This document shows positions 1-12,006 of a DNA stretch of 64,000 bases, piece after piece. Where the stretch lies: NCBI RefSeq assembly GCF_003473485.1, contig NC_053046.1:4660001-4724000 (forward strand), written 5' to 3'. A program made the position numbers and the translations under genes. This stretch comes from Medicago truncatula. Taxonomy: Eukaryota > Streptophyta > Magnoliopsida > Fabales > Fabaceae. Under the pieces are notes generated by a model. It saw only the letters and a program-made list of their open reading frames with translations. It made no database searches and was not told the origin of the DNA. Within the stretch, counting starts at the first letter, position 1; the number at the start of each line of letters is the position of its first letter.

Positions 1-1435
1 TTAATCTTGTTGTTTAGACCCATAGGAAATAGGAAGAAATTGCATTCAAACATGTCTATACGAGAACTAACTTAGTAGTATTGAGCAGGGGCGGAGCTGC
101 TCCTACACGAGGGTGTGCACCCTCAACTTTTCATAATTATATCTGCCTATTTAACTCATGTTTTGCATATCCTGAGAAATTTATTTTGCACCACTCTCGA
201 CAACTTTCCGTTTTTTATGCAATAGGAAGGCTGACCACTGTCAAGTGAATATACTTTTGACAGTACTGCATGCTTTGACCAACAATTTTAATTTGGTTTT
301 CCCTTGTTGGTTGTTACTACTAGTTAGTTTTTATTTTCCTTTCCAACTTTCTTGCTTTTTTTTAGGCACTTATTGTACTACTTGAATTTCCCATAAACAC
401 ATATAAAAATAAGAACCAAACGGATTGAATCTATATTATGAATTTAATCTTTGAAGGATTTGCCATAATCTCAAATATAGTCTGTCCCTAATTACAAAGG
501 TTTTTTTTTTTTTAACGAAAGTTACAATTTCAAATTGATAATTTCCTATTTACTCGGTATGAAAAAAACTTAAAGGTTAATTTAACCTATAATATAACAT
601 TCATTCGGTTCTTCCTTAAAACAACATTTTTTTTTGAATAAGCATTCATTCAATATATATATATAAGGGAAGCATTTTTACTTTCAAATTTGAGACACTT
701 TTCTCCAACTCCATGTAATTTTAAAGTCTCCAAAATCTTGCGTCGTTGCTCTTTCTCATGCATGGCTTGTCCCTCCTATTTAATCCTTTCTCGCCTTCTA
801 TTTTATTATATGGATACAAATTCTAATCCATCATTTCCTTATTAGTCTCATGATTGGGCGATCACTCATTTAAATTTAAATTCATGGCACATATCCTTTT
901 TCCATCTCAAACCAGACCAACCATGTTTCTGTTCAAATGTTTTGGTCATCCTTATCTTACACAGTAAAGAATATATATTACTTATTATTTTGATTTGTAT
1001 GTGATCCAAAATTTGAACTTATAATCTTTTTCATCTTTCTGCATAATATAGAGCTAATCAATTCAATAATTTAAATAGTAGCATATAATTGCTCTACAAA
1101 TGAGTTAACGTGATTCCTTAAAAATACATTTTGAAGCTTATAAATCATGAAAGGATAAATATAAATACAACTAACATTAAAATGTCGTTAAAAAAAGAAA
1201 ATGAACTCAAATGACTAACTACATTTTTACGTGAGATTGTCACATATATCAAGTAATTTATTGTGTGAGCTAAAGGGGTAAACACAACATATCAATATAC
1301 TTAAAAGACATTTGATATACAAAATAACTTAAGAGACATTTATGTTGTACAAAGTGAATAGAGCGTGAGTTTTTGTTTATAATGTACAAAGTGGTTGAAT
1401 CAATATTTATTCGTTACATGCATAGGAAACCAAAT
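1..1435. other. Intergenic DNA upstream of the NCR gene
   Basis: AT-rich non-coding sequence with no supportable gene. The segment at about 85-130 (GGGGCGGAGCTGCTCC followed by a GTGCACCCTCAA stretch) looks like the end of a dispersed plant repeat, but I could not find its partner end. The final part is presumably the NCR promoter; I cannot name its elements. Confidence 0.5.
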
Positions 1436-1716
1436 ATGACTAAGTTTTTTAAGTTTGTTTATACTATGTTCATTTTAATTTCTCTATTTCTTGTTGTTAC
1501 CAATGCCAATGGTAAGCCTTTTTCTCATTGCATTCAAGTTTTCAAATTGACCTCATACATAATATTTTGACCATTTTCAATAACATTCTTTTATTCTTGT
1601 ATTCTTACATTTCAGCTCATAATTGTACCGATATATCCGATTGCTCAAGTAATCATTGTTCCTACGAGGGGGTGTCATTATGCATGAATGGTCAATGCAT
1701 ATGCATTTACGAGTAA
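1436..1716 (+). CDS. Nodule cysteine-rich (NCR) secreted peptide, 6-Cys type
   Basis: Two exons: 1436-1511 and 1616-1716, joined in phase 1 across a 104-nt GT-AG intron. The ATG at 1436 is preferred over the upstream in-frame ATGs because it begins directly with a signal peptide (MTKFFKFVYTMFILISLFLV) ending near the conserved NAN-A junction, where NCR genes usually carry their intron. The product is 58 aa. The mature part of about 33 aa has the cysteine pattern C-x5-C-x4-C-x7-C-x4-C-x1-C, the classic six-cysteine NCR layout. It contains four acidic residues and no Lys or Arg, so it is anionic. Known for the family: NCRs are made in infected nodule cells of IRLC legumes, enter the symbiosome through the secretory pathway and act on bacteroid differentiation. 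Expression and role of this member are inferred. No other NCR was seen nearby. Confidence 0.88.
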
Positions 1717-2060
1717 AGTTGGAAACTAACTGTATTACTTAAGTTTACAATTTTACTTATATGTCACGGTGAATGTTGTTACTCTTATGGTTTCTCTCAC
1801 ACTTTGAGTTATGCTTTTGACCTTTCAAATTCTTTTACAGAATAAGCACAAGAAAACAATAAAAATGTTTGTCACAGACATATATCTTCTATTAGAGTTT
1901 AGTTTTTTACATGCAGATAACAATGAACCAATGATCACCGGAACGGTGTGCAATTATTCTAATGTGTGTGAGAGAGAGAGAAGATAGAAACTATATTCCA
2001 CTGGTGATGAAAACGTGTGTAATCTTAACACTGTAACTATATTCCCTTGCTATTTTTTTT

Positions 2061-2325
2061 TACATCTCTTTTATTAAAAATCTCTTCTTTACTCATTCAT
2101 CATAACAATTCCCATAAAATTATCGCTCCACACACACCCACTATCAATAATAGATGGTGATCAAATAATTGAGACTAACAAAAGATATACATTCAAAGTA
2201 TTAGGCAAAATTAAAATAGCCATACACTTAGATGACATGGTCACTTTCTTATTTGGATGTGTACATCTTGATGAGATGTTATTCCACGTTCTGGATGGAT
2301 AGAGATTTTTAATAAAAGAGATGTA
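2061..2325. repeat. Foldback element with perfect 25-bp inverted arms
   Basis: The 25 bases at 2061-2085 (TACATCTCTTTTATTAAAAA plus TCTCT) are the exact reverse complement of 2301-2325. The 215-bp loop has no gene. This is probably a small foldback MITE; target duplications were not resolved. Confidence 0.6.
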
Positions 2326-2404
2326 GTAGTATAAATGAGGCTGCAAATAGTATCTATCTAAAAGTTAGCCTATTCACAATAATCTTCTACTATTTCTTTC
2401 TGGA

Positions 2405-3190
2405 CATCCCTAAGATAGCTGATAGCTTATAGTTGTTAGCTGATGACTGATAGTTGATAAACTAATTGAAGTGTTTAATAAAATTAGCGGTTCAATTAGC
2501 TGATAAGTGTAAATGACATAAAAAGACATTCTTAATTTATAACAAAATTAGCATCCGTTAATATGTAAGTATTTAAAATTTGCTAATTTCAATTATTAAT
2601 TTAATATATCTTTATTTTATAGTTTAGTATTTATTTTCATTTCAGTATACTTTGTAAAAAAATAAATATAATGATAAAATATAACAAAAAAGTAAATTAT
2701 ATAGACGTAAAAAATAACAATAAAACTATTTGTAAAAAAAAATAAAAAAAATAAAACAAGACGTGAGTCTTTCTGAGAAAATAAAATAAAACTAGATGCG
2801 AGCAAGTTTAATATAATGGGCACAATTTATGTGCAAAGAATTTAACCGAACAAAAAAATTACGTCCTTCGAAAAAAATAATGTCATTAGAAAAATGTAAA
2901 ATGAAATGTAAGTAAAAACGAATATTTAAGGAAAAAAAAGATCTTTCATTTGCGAGCATTTAAAACATAGATATTTTATTTAAAACTATAGGGGTATAAT
3001 TTGTTTTTAGAGAAAATAGCAAGGGTAAAGATGGAAGAAAAATGATAAGTTATAAGCTATAAGCTCAAACTCTACTTGAAATAGTTTCTGAAAAATAGCT
3101 TATAAGCTCGTGGTAAGAGACCATTACCAAACAGAGTTTTTTTTGTCAAACGAGCTTATAAGCTATAAGCTCATTTAGTGGGAGAGTCTT
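2405..3190. repeat. Non-autonomous DNA element with AAGCTATAAGCT-type ends
   Basis: The left end (TAGCTGATAGCTTATAG) and right end (GAGCTTATAAGCTATAAGCTC) are related inverted motifs enclosing AT-rich non-coding DNA. This end type is common among legume hAT-like MITEs, from memory. The boundaries are approximate and no transposase remains. Confidence 0.45.
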
Positions 3191-3304
3191 GTTAGCATTT
3201 TTATTGATATATGATGCTCGTTGGTGTTTTTTTTTTATTTTTTATTTTATAGGTTTAGTGGTAAAATAAAAACCTTAAATTGAAAAGCCCTTTTATTAGG
3301 TCTT

Positions 3305-3691
3305 GTGTGACATCCCAAACTTCTTTCACGATTGTTGACCGATCCCACAAATCAACAAGTCTTTTCAGCGTATTTTGTCCTTACTTGCATGTTTTTCAGA
3401 AAACTTTCCCAAATGTCACCCATTCCAAAATATATCTAAGTCAAGCATGATAACTGTGAAGTTCTTATGGAATGGACTACCAAAAAGAAGATGCATGTTG
3501 TTGTTATAGGTAGTATCAAACAAGTCTTATAATCTTCGTTCAACCATGAAGTCTCATACCTGCACGGTTTCAAGATCCCTCTTATTTCGATGTGATTCAG
3601 TTTGCCTAGAGGCTGTCAGGAGTCGGTCATTGTCATGCATTATGCACTGGCGACCACTCCCCGTCCTTGTCAGCCTCATGCGTTACATCTT
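3305..3691. repeat. Dispersed repeat, copy 1 (solo-LTR-like)
   Basis: The sequence begins TGTGACATCCCAAA and ends GTTACA, so it has TG...CA ends, flanked by near-identical pentamers tcttg and tcttc. It shares long colinear stretches with the repeat ending at 19156, for example GGAGTTCTTATGGAATG-like and GCGACCACTCCCCGTCC-like blocks. It has no coding capacity. It could be a solo LTR or another non-autonomous element. Confidence 0.5.
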
Positions 3692-4167
3692 CTCCAAAGT
3701 ACATACTAATATTTACTTCCTCTAAAAAAAATGATAATATTTGTATTTATGTATTGGTTATAGTCAAAATCAATTATATGAATAGTGATATTTTTAAATT
3801 GCGACATGTATTTAGGATTGAAAGAAAATGTATAATATATCATTAAAATGTTTGATTGTACAATTCTTTAATCAAAATAGTCTCTCAGATTAAAATGTTC
3901 CACTAATAATATCATATTAGTCTTTTAATATACTTACTAACAATCATATCAATTGAATATTTACTTATTACCATATCAATCTTTATAAGAAAAAAATTAT
4001 CATCAATAAAGAAAGACTATTTTAACGTTGGTAACTATTTTGAAAAACAAATTACACAATCAAAAATACTTATGTTCCACTAATAATGCCTATGACTCAA
4101 GTTTGTTTATGGAAAATGTTTGAAGACCATTGTTCCGCCGCAAAAGGAATAAAAAAAGGTGAGTGGA

Positions 4168-4175
4168 TGACGTCA
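4168..4175. promoter_or_regulatory. TGACGTCA bZIP-type site upstream of the tetraspanin gene
   Basis: A perfect palindromic TGACGTCA (C-box/TGA-type bZIP site) lies about 130-220 bp upstream of the likely 5' UTR. A second ACGT core (GCACGTAG) is near 4219. Function is inferred from position only. Confidence 0.35.
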
Positions 4176-4299
4176 AATTTAGAGAGTTGGACGGTGGTAA
4201 TAACAAATGACAGAGTGGCACGTAGCACAAATACGTTATTATCGTTTTATTGTTGTTATTTTCTTCTCTTGTTTTTTATTTGAATTGAATTTTGCACAG

Positions 4300-5099
4300 T
4301 AAAAGAAGGAAGGAAGGAACGAAAGAACGAAGCTTCGTAGAAAAGAAGAGAAAAGAAAAGAAAGGAAAAAGGGTCATCGATTCGTTCTGTAAGTAACTTC
4401 TCACTCATCAACATTTTACTTCATTGTTTCTTGGGTTTTATTCCATTCCGTTTATTCTTTTTTTATATTTCAATTATCAATAATTCTTTTAATTAAGCAC
4501 TTCTTATTGAATAAGTGCTTATCATGATCAATTTTGGGGACACGTTATAAACCTTGTTTCGATAAACAACTTAATTAAGTGCTTCTGTATAGGCTATCTC
4601 TATAACAAATCATACATACAATAAACTCAAAATGTTTTCATATAAGCTATTTTCAGAAATGATCCCTGAGAGTTTATGGAAATAAGCCGAAAACAGTTTA
4701 TGGAATTTTCATAAGCTGTTTTCATACGTTCTCTAAGACAGTGTCAAAAGTGCTTATACTAGAATATAAGATTAAATAAGCTAATCCTCACAAATTCTGC
4801 TGAAAAGTTGCACAAGTGCCTATCTCATAAGTCCAAATAAACAGTAAGTTCTTCCAAACACATCCTAAGTTATTATTGCTATTAATTTCTGTCTACAAAT
4901 TGAGGTTAGCTTAACTATTCAAAGTTCAATTTGTTTGATTAGCATGTCTTATCCATGTTTTGATAGTTTCGATTCACGACTGATATGTATTCAATAATGT
5001 AAATGTCTGTTTATGCAGAAAACATATATAGAGGGCATTGAACTCCATTTTAAATTTTGGTTGAGGGATTAAACCACAGTTATTTGTAGGTAGAGAAAG
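4300..5099 (+). other. Probable 5' UTR with leader intron of the tetraspanin gene
   Basis: A purine-rich stretch (GAAGGAAGGAACGAAAGAAC and on) ends at a good donor (TTCT|GTAAGT, exon end 4388). A matching acceptor (TTATGCAG) precedes 5019, leaving 81 nt of leader before the ATG at 5100. The intron contains a TE-like segment at about 4495-4870. Transcript support is needed to place the start. Confidence 0.5.
4495..4870. repeat. MITE-like insertion in the leader intron
   Basis: A block with AAGTGCTTAT-type and ATAAGCTNTTTTCA-type motifs in both orientations and a CTTCCAAACACATCC end resembles common legume non-autonomous elements. Exact ends were not determined. Confidence 0.35.
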
Positions 5100-8000
5100 A
5101 TGGTGTGCTGTAGAGGCTTTTGGGAGTGCCTTTTGAAGCTTTTAAACTTCATATTGACCGTGACTGGTTTAGCTATTGTGGGTTATGGGATCTATTTGCT
5201 GGTTGCATTCGCTAAAGCCTCTGATGACGATAAACCCGACATTTCTCCAACGCCAGATATTTCTCCGGTCAGTGGTGATAGTGCTCTAATTCAGTTTGGG
5301 CGGCCGATGCTTATGGCTGTCTCTCTATCCGACAACATTTTTGACAAGTTGCCTAAGGCTTGGTATGCTTGCTTATTGCTCTTTTCCTGCCATTTTTGGG
5401 ACATATCATTGTGTTATGTGTATCATTGATTATTGTGTGACTCGTTAATGGTATTGTTTTTTGTTATATTTTGCTGCATCAGTTTGTTATGCGTTATCTA
5501 GTTTGACTCTAGTCTAGCTTATATTTAAGCTTACGAAAAAAATTTGTCCTAGAGATTGGGATAAATTTCTTCAGTAGATTGTAGATTTGTGGCCACTATG
5601 TGTGTTTGATGCCGTATTGTTATGCTTGGGTTTGGTCACACTTAATGACGGATATAAGCCATAACTTTTGAAATGGCTAGCCACCCAATAGATTTGTAGA
5701 TTTGTGTGGTTAAGTAATAACTAGAGCTTCATTATTTGGTTTTATTGGTGAATTAATCATCATTGTTTCCTTTTGAGTAAGAAAACAAACTTTAAACAAA
5801 CTTGCTCTATACACTTCCTAGAATGGTACGCAAAAAAGTGAATCTGAATTGAGCCTTATTTCTTCTACACATAATGTTTCTAAGATTTACAGTCTACTTT
5901 GATTTGATTGTGAGAAAGAGAATTACTGATAAAATACCATACGTAGTATTTTGTCCTTATTATTGTCATTATTGTAAATTGACGAGGCTTTATGATCCTA
6001 AAGCTTTATTTGTTATCATTCATGACTGACTATTTACAATTAAATTCTAATCTGCCAATGTTCAACTCATAATATCAGTATGAATTGCATCCCTTTCACT
6101 TTGGCGTAATTCTCGATACGTATCGTATTGTTTATATAGGATGAAGTTAACGAAAACCATCCGGTACTGTCTCACTCTAATTGCATGTTTCATGTTTGGC
6201 AGGTTTATTTACTTATTTATTGGTGTCGGAGCTGTTCTCTTTGTTGTTTCTTGTTTTGGTTGTATTGGAGCTACGACACGGAATGGTTGCTGCCTGATTT
6301 GTGTATCCTTATCAAATGTCTTATGCTAAATCCAAAAATATTTCATGGTCAGTTGGTCGCACATGTTTCAACTAATATTGAAAATATGAGTGAAGTTTCT
6401 CTTTCACCCTCCCTTTGTATGCGACGTTTTGTGTGCATATATACATGCATTAATCTTAAACTAATTATTGTAAGTTTCCTTAAGTGAACAAAGTATTCAA
6501 TTTTAGTGGCACTGTTGATCTTGGTAGAGCTGGGATGTGCAGCCTTTCTATTCTTTGACAAAAGCTGGAAAGAGGTAAGTTAAATTTTCCATGGTAATTT
6601 ATGATCTGAAATTGAAGGTATATGGGTCTTCTTACAGTTATTTTTTCTTTTTTCTTTCCAGGAAATTCCAACAGATAAAACTGGAGATTTTGATATGATA
6701 TATGGGTTTCTCAGAGAGAATTGGGATATTGTGAGATGGGTTGCTCTTGGGATTGTTATCTTTGAGGTAAGCAAAAAGTTGTTTGATTGGCATTTAAAAG
6801 AAATCCATGTTGCTTTGCATTCATACATGCGTCTTTGTCCCGCCTGCTGCTAAGGGAAAGTATAGAAGTACCAAAATATCATCCCATGAATATTGGTTGA
6901 TAAGTACTAGTTTTAACAAACCCGTATGCTATTTAGACAAATAAATAGGTTGTTGAAGATTATGAAAATGACTTAAAAATAAGAATTAAAATTTTATAAG
7001 AAAGATAAGAGAGAGAAAACAAGATAACCAAAACAATCAGAAAGAAAGGTTTAATTATGCATTCCTAGGGCATTCATTTTCACACTGACACATGCAATCA
7101 TTAAGGTATTACTCCGTTTCTCTATAATTTGTGTTTTTCTTATGAAATTTTCTTCGCCTACTCTAATGCTATTGACACCTAATGTTTTTCTTCACACTGA
7201 CAATGTTAATAATATTTTTCAGTCTGAAATTTCCAATGGTCATGCAAAGTTAACAATCAAAAAAAGCATAAAGCACCGACAAGTTCGTTAATTTGATAAT
7301 GATTGAAAACGAAGGATTGAGTTTAGCTCAGTTTTCCTTACAGTTCCATTAATTCCAGTTGCCAGACAAATAATTAACCAAGTAAAGAATGACCAATTCT
7401 TATAGATATAGGATCCAAAGGTCGAAATGTAGGACCTACTATAGTGCTATGCTCGCTATAGGTTTCGTTGCCCATAGTAAAAGAGACAACCAAACCAAGA
7501 ACTAAAACCATTAAAAAATCCATAATACAATAAAAAACTAAACTAAGAATTCCTTTTTGAAAGGAATGATATTCAAATGCAGTAAAGAAACTCTATCTCT
7601 CACTTGTAAATGCTGTGGAAATCATATGGAGTGGGAGAGTGAATCCCAAAGAATACAGGGAGGGCTGGAAGGTGGTATGAAATTGTGCGTTTCATGTTTG
7701 AACATTGAAGGAGGCTTTTATAGTTGAAAGGATGGGTATGTTTCCCAAAATAATGCTGCAAAAGTAGCACGAGTATTTCAATAGTGGTATGGTTATGCTG
7801 AAGACTAACGCGGTTGTGGCAAAAAATACAATAAACTGATCTTGAATTCTCAATATCACACCCTCCTCAATCATACTGAAACCCGAGACAAGTCTTTCTT
7901 GCTTTGAAACTCCCAAAAGTGAACCCTTTTATCCAAGTATTTTCAACAACCACTAAGTTCATCAATTCTACAACAATAAGGGTAAATGTAAATGCATCAA

Positions 8001-10720
8001 AGTTAGAATAAAAAACTTGGAACATTAATTAAAATCACCCAAATTTTCTTGCAGAATCGCAGATTAACAATGTGATGACAATTTGTCAATCCGTGTGCAT
8101 GTAGCCATCGAAGCTCCTAGGATTAAAACCAAGCTTTCAGTTTCAAATTGGATTGGGCAATTAATATACTTCGAATGCTTGAAATCTTGATGAGGAGAAT
8201 GCACTGGTTTTTTTATTGATAGAAAACTTTTGAGAACAGGAAAACAAGGGAAATGAATTGATTATTAAGACCATCTTGGTCAATAATTTTATTCGAGTAG
8301 CTTGCTTGACAGTCATAAATGACAATGACACAAACAAAGCCTTTTCCCTTTAGGCGAGGTCGTATATGTGGATCTGTCATTGTCACAATTCTCTATCATA
8401 TGTATTAGTGTAAGGAAAGGGTATTCTCTTACGTAGTTTGGAAATATATAGATAGAGAAACCGACAGAATACTGGTAAGGAGCTGGATGTAATGGAAATA
8501 GTCCAATAGCTAGAAATAGAGAGACAATGAACTATAAGTCTCACTAGAAAAGATTGAGGTACAATGGTGATCAATGAAAACATCGCTAGAATTTCAGTCC
8601 CTGACCTGGAATTAGGCATACAATCCACTCTAGTGACCAACTTTTCACATTTCTTTATTGATGAGAAATGAAGTCACGAGGATATACTCGTGGACCTAGT
8701 TTTTCTCCCTGCCTACCCTGATTATCCACCATCAAAAGGAGAGAGGTATACTTGGGGGTCTAATGTAATGAAGACTTCAAACATTTATGCAAATGTAACA
8801 TGCCCATTTTCATGTTTGTCAAACATAAAATCTGTTGTGTTATTATATTGTCTAAGGAATGTGTATCGAATTGCAGGCTCTTCTTTTCTTGTTAGCCCTT
8901 ATTGTTAGGGCTGTAAATAGGCCAGCAGATTATGATAGTGATGATGAGCTCATTAATCCAAGGCAACAAGTTCGGCAGCCATTGCTCAATAATAGACAAG
9001 CAGGTCCACCATCAGGGTTACCAGTTGCAGGGACAACGGACCAGCGCCCAAACAGAAATGATGCATGGAGTACACGGATGAGGGAGAAGGTGCAATCTTT
9101 ATTTTTTTTCAGTACACTTTATCTAATAGTCTGTTCTGCTGATTTTCATATATTTGTCTTAACAAGGATGCATACAAATTACTTAAGAAGAATTGCATTA
9201 GATAGTACTGTACTTGTGTGAGTGTTGTGTGTATATGGCTTTGACTTTTGCCTTCCTGTCTTATGCTCCTGTTTCTGTACAATTAAAAGTATGCTCTCAC
9301 TAGAGGAATATATTTTTAATTTGGTATATCTAAGCACTTGGGAAACCCTCACTTAAAAGCCAGTGATCAAGGAGGGAGAACCAGGCCACTTAAATACTAC
9401 ACCAAGCATCCCATAGTAGTCGATGTGGGAGATGGGCACCCAATAATAACCAACCAAGTTCCTATAGCATGATCATACAACAAGAAGAAATGTTGATATT
9501 AGACTTGAAACAAAAATAATCTTTGATCATGCAATAAAAAAAAATCTTGATCATTTGGGTTTGGTTTATTCAAAGGTTAGGGTTACTCGGTTAGTTTGTC
9601 TAAGTTTTTGAAAAAATGATTTTCTTGTTCTGTACAAAAAAAACTATTTAACTTTTATAGATTTTACATAAGGTAGAAATTGTTTTTCATTTGGTTATAA
9701 TATAATTATGAAAGACACATTTTATATTAGAAAAAGCAGTTACATGCATCTATAGTTTTTTTTAAAGAAAATACTCAAAGTAGCTTTTGATAATAATATG
9801 TAATATGTTGTTTGTTTTTCAATTATTAGCTTCTAGAAAGTTCTTACAAACGTTCTAAAAACTTAAAAAATTTACTCTAATTCCTCTCACCTCTTAACAC
9901 ATAAATGGTCATTTCTTTCAGTCTTTGAGTTTGTTTTCATTTCATTGAGTTTCCTGATTATAGTACAACCGTTATATTTCTGACTACATAGATTAAATGA
10001 TATCATTAATATCATATCACACCATGAATCATATTGGATGACAGACAATTTAATCTTTCACACTTGATACTACTGTACTTGAGCATACATTGTACTCAAC
10101 AAGTAGTTTCCTGATTATAATTTCATTGCATTTTTGAAAGAATATTGCATCATTGAAATAACGTTGTCTGTACATTTTCATGTGAGATTTTATGAAGATT
10201 TCAGTTCAGACCATTCTGTTGATTTGATATCTCAATTCTCAAATGGATGGCTAAACACCTTAACCGGAATTTTATCTAATGTTTTTCTGATGCCACAAAA
10301 ATCACAAAACAGACTATCCTTTTTACATAAGACATGTTTCAACAGCTCTGTTATTTCGCATTCTATAGTGTAGATGTATTATTTTGTCATGTCCCTTGCC
10401 TCCTGTTTGTCCTGTCCCTGAAACTGTTTTACAAATCAAACACTGGATAACTGGAGTTGTTCTGTCATGTCCTTCATTTTTAATCAAATCAAACGCACCC
10501 TTAGGGATGATTCGAGAAATAACACATTGTTAGTTTTTTAGTCACATAGCTGATCAAGGCTTTGCATGCGATTTTTAGTTTTTACTGTCTGACAATACTG
10601 CTTCTTGTTCAGTATGGGCTTGATACTTCAGAATTTACGTACAATCCATCCGAGTCACAAAGGTTCCAGCAAGCAAACTCTCAGCCAACCGAAGAAAAGA
10701 GCCGCTGCACCATCATGTAA
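5100..10720 (+). CDS. TOM2A: TOM2A-like tetraspanin (four-pass membrane protein)
   Basis: Six coding exons: 5100-5362, 6203-6302, 6494-6574, 6662-6766, 8877-9089 and 10613-10720; 289 aa, close to Arabidopsis TOM2A (280 aa). The N-terminus has a CCRGFWECLLKLLNF start and TM1 (about residues 12-35). TM2 begins near W88, TM3 is YSILVALLILVELGCAAFLF (122-141), a short loop follows, and TM4 is about 174-196. The polar C-tail contains YDSDDELINP and ends in CTIM, a CaaX-type prenylation box, as described for TOM2A. In Arabidopsis TOM2A is a tonoplast/endomembrane protein that interacts with TOM1 and is needed for efficient tobamovirus multiplication; its cellular role is still unclear. Intron 2 carries U12-type splice signals and uses an acceptor (GAACAAAG) with no pyrimidine tract. 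Intron 5 (2.1 kb) and intron 6 (1.5 kb) contain repeat sequence. Confidence 0.92.
6303..6493 (+). other. U12-type (minor spliceosome) intron, GT-AG subtype
   Basis: The donor reads |GTATCCTTA, which matches the U12 5' splice-site consensus RTATCCTTT at eight of nine positions. Near the 3' end TTCCTTAAG matches the U12 branch consensus TTCCTTAAC, with the branch adenosine 10 nt from the acceptor AG. A polypyrimidine tract is absent. This choice keeps the frame and restores the conserved LIC-YSILVALL junction. Every other intron I traced in the window has U2-type donors. Confidence 0.88.
6767..8876 (+). other. Tetraspanin intron 5, 2.1 kb, probably containing old repeat sequence
   Basis: No gene. 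Non-conserved sequence at about 7100-8650 has the look of degraded transposable-element DNA, but I found no clear ends, frames or target duplications. The short open frames here are not convincing. Confidence 0.35.
10386..10500 (-). repeat. Truncated Tourist-like MITE in tetraspanin intron 6
   Basis: On the minus strand it starts GGGTGCGTTTGATTTGAT and is colinear with the first ~115 bp of the full element at 35041-35379, sharing the AAGGACATGACAGAACAAC block. The TTA after 10500 fits a PIF/Harbinger-type target trinucleotide. The distal part is missing. Confidence 0.7.
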
Positions 10721-11880
10721 TCGCTTCATGGCTGCTATTCTAAACCATGTCACATGGCATTGATAGGTTGGCCTCCAATTATTATTTCTGTGGTCAATGG
10801 TGTTGAGACTGGAAGTTTCAGAGAAATATATCTTTTGTGGAGTTTGTGTACAAATCTCACTTTAAAGGGTTATTTCTTGACAATTGACATGACAAAATCT
10901 TGTTTATTTTTGTGTTAATATTGTGCTGTGAGAGTGAGACATCATAAATTCAATGTGGGCTGTGGTGTTATTTATGTTCATAGTTTAGGATAGTAGTAAA
11001 GTCATTAGATGCTGATATCATTATCTTGGTCTTCGAAAGATTGAGTTAATTTTTCTAGTCTCTGCAGTAACAAAAAATCTAGTCCAATTCTAAAAAGCTG
11101 TGGCATTAATTTAGTTTCTTTGATCTATCTGTGTTTCCCATTAATTATAATAGATAAATTTTAAATAGTAAATGAATCTAACCTTATTTCAAATAGATTA
11201 ATTCATGCATAATAACAATATAAAACTTATTTACATTATCATCTAATAATATCGTTATCTATCCTCTTGACACGCCATTTTGAAATAAAAAACTTAAAAA
11301 AGAAAATCTAATTATGTGTTTTCTTTTTGTCGTTTACTTCTGTGTTGGGGTGAGTTTTTCCTTTTCTATCTTCGTTTGTTCTTTCTGCATTGCCAACAGC
11401 GGAAATTGAGAATGCAATATAAGGAAACATAACAAAGCATGTTAACCAACACAATATTGCTAACAAAAATAAAACTGTTTAATAATGTGCGAGTCAATAC
11501 AATATTTTAGTTTGCAACAGACAAGTGTTTTTTGAATGAAAAATAGAAAAAGAAAAACTTTGTGTTCATGCTTTAAAAGATAATGGACTTAATCGGGTAA
11601 GATAAATGGTGATTTCCATCACTATAGTTTTTGTAATAAATAATTATATAAATGCGAATAACACGTATGGATAATTTTTTTAAACTGCCGGTGTAGAGAC
11701 GGGTCCATGCTACCTTACCTAGACCATGCCATCCCTATTCCCTGATGTAAGCTGGGGCTATTTGCAAATTGCAACAAATCAAAATGGGAATGTACCTAGC
11801 ATAGATTGTGGCTCATAGAGGACTATGTTTAGCAGGTAATTATAATTTTTTTATTTAAGGAAGGTAATTATTATTATTTT

Positions 11881-12006
11881 TGGTCAGGTAACCTAGGGGC
11901 TAGAATTCACCTTATAAAGTGAATAAATTGTGTGTCCGAAATTCGAACCTCGACCCTTGCATATAATAATGCATTGTTCTACCAATTGAGCTATGCTCAC
12001 GGGACC
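11881..12006 (-). repeat. tRNA-derived SINE, copy 1
   Basis: Read on the minus strand it starts GGTCCCGTGAGCATAGCTCA, with A-box TAGCTCAATTGG and B-box GGTTCGAATTT, and ends CTGACCA. It is the same family as the copy at 20243-20375. Target duplications were not found. Confidence 0.7.

Larger units (their letters stand above)
1717..4299. other. Intergenic, MITE- and repeat-rich
   Basis: No gene found. The stretch holds a perfect 25-bp inverted repeat (2061-2085 with 2301-2325), an element with AAGCTATAAGCT-type ends (about 2400-3190), a dispersed repeat at about 3305-3690 related to one at 18.8-19.16 kb, and the promoter-proximal region of the tetraspanin gene. Confidence 0.6.

Noticed and set aside
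4086..4283. 65-codon frame upstream of the tetraspanin gene
   Set aside because: It lies in the promoter region, ends in a Leu/Phe-rich low-complexity stretch and has no recognisable homologue.
11941..12006. Possible tRNA gene on the minus strand (A-box and B-box, tRNA-like head)
   Set aside because: The same unit recurs at 17.3 and 20.3 kb, a proper anticodon arm and 3' acceptor pairing are missing, and the 20.3-kb copy has target duplications. It is a SINE.
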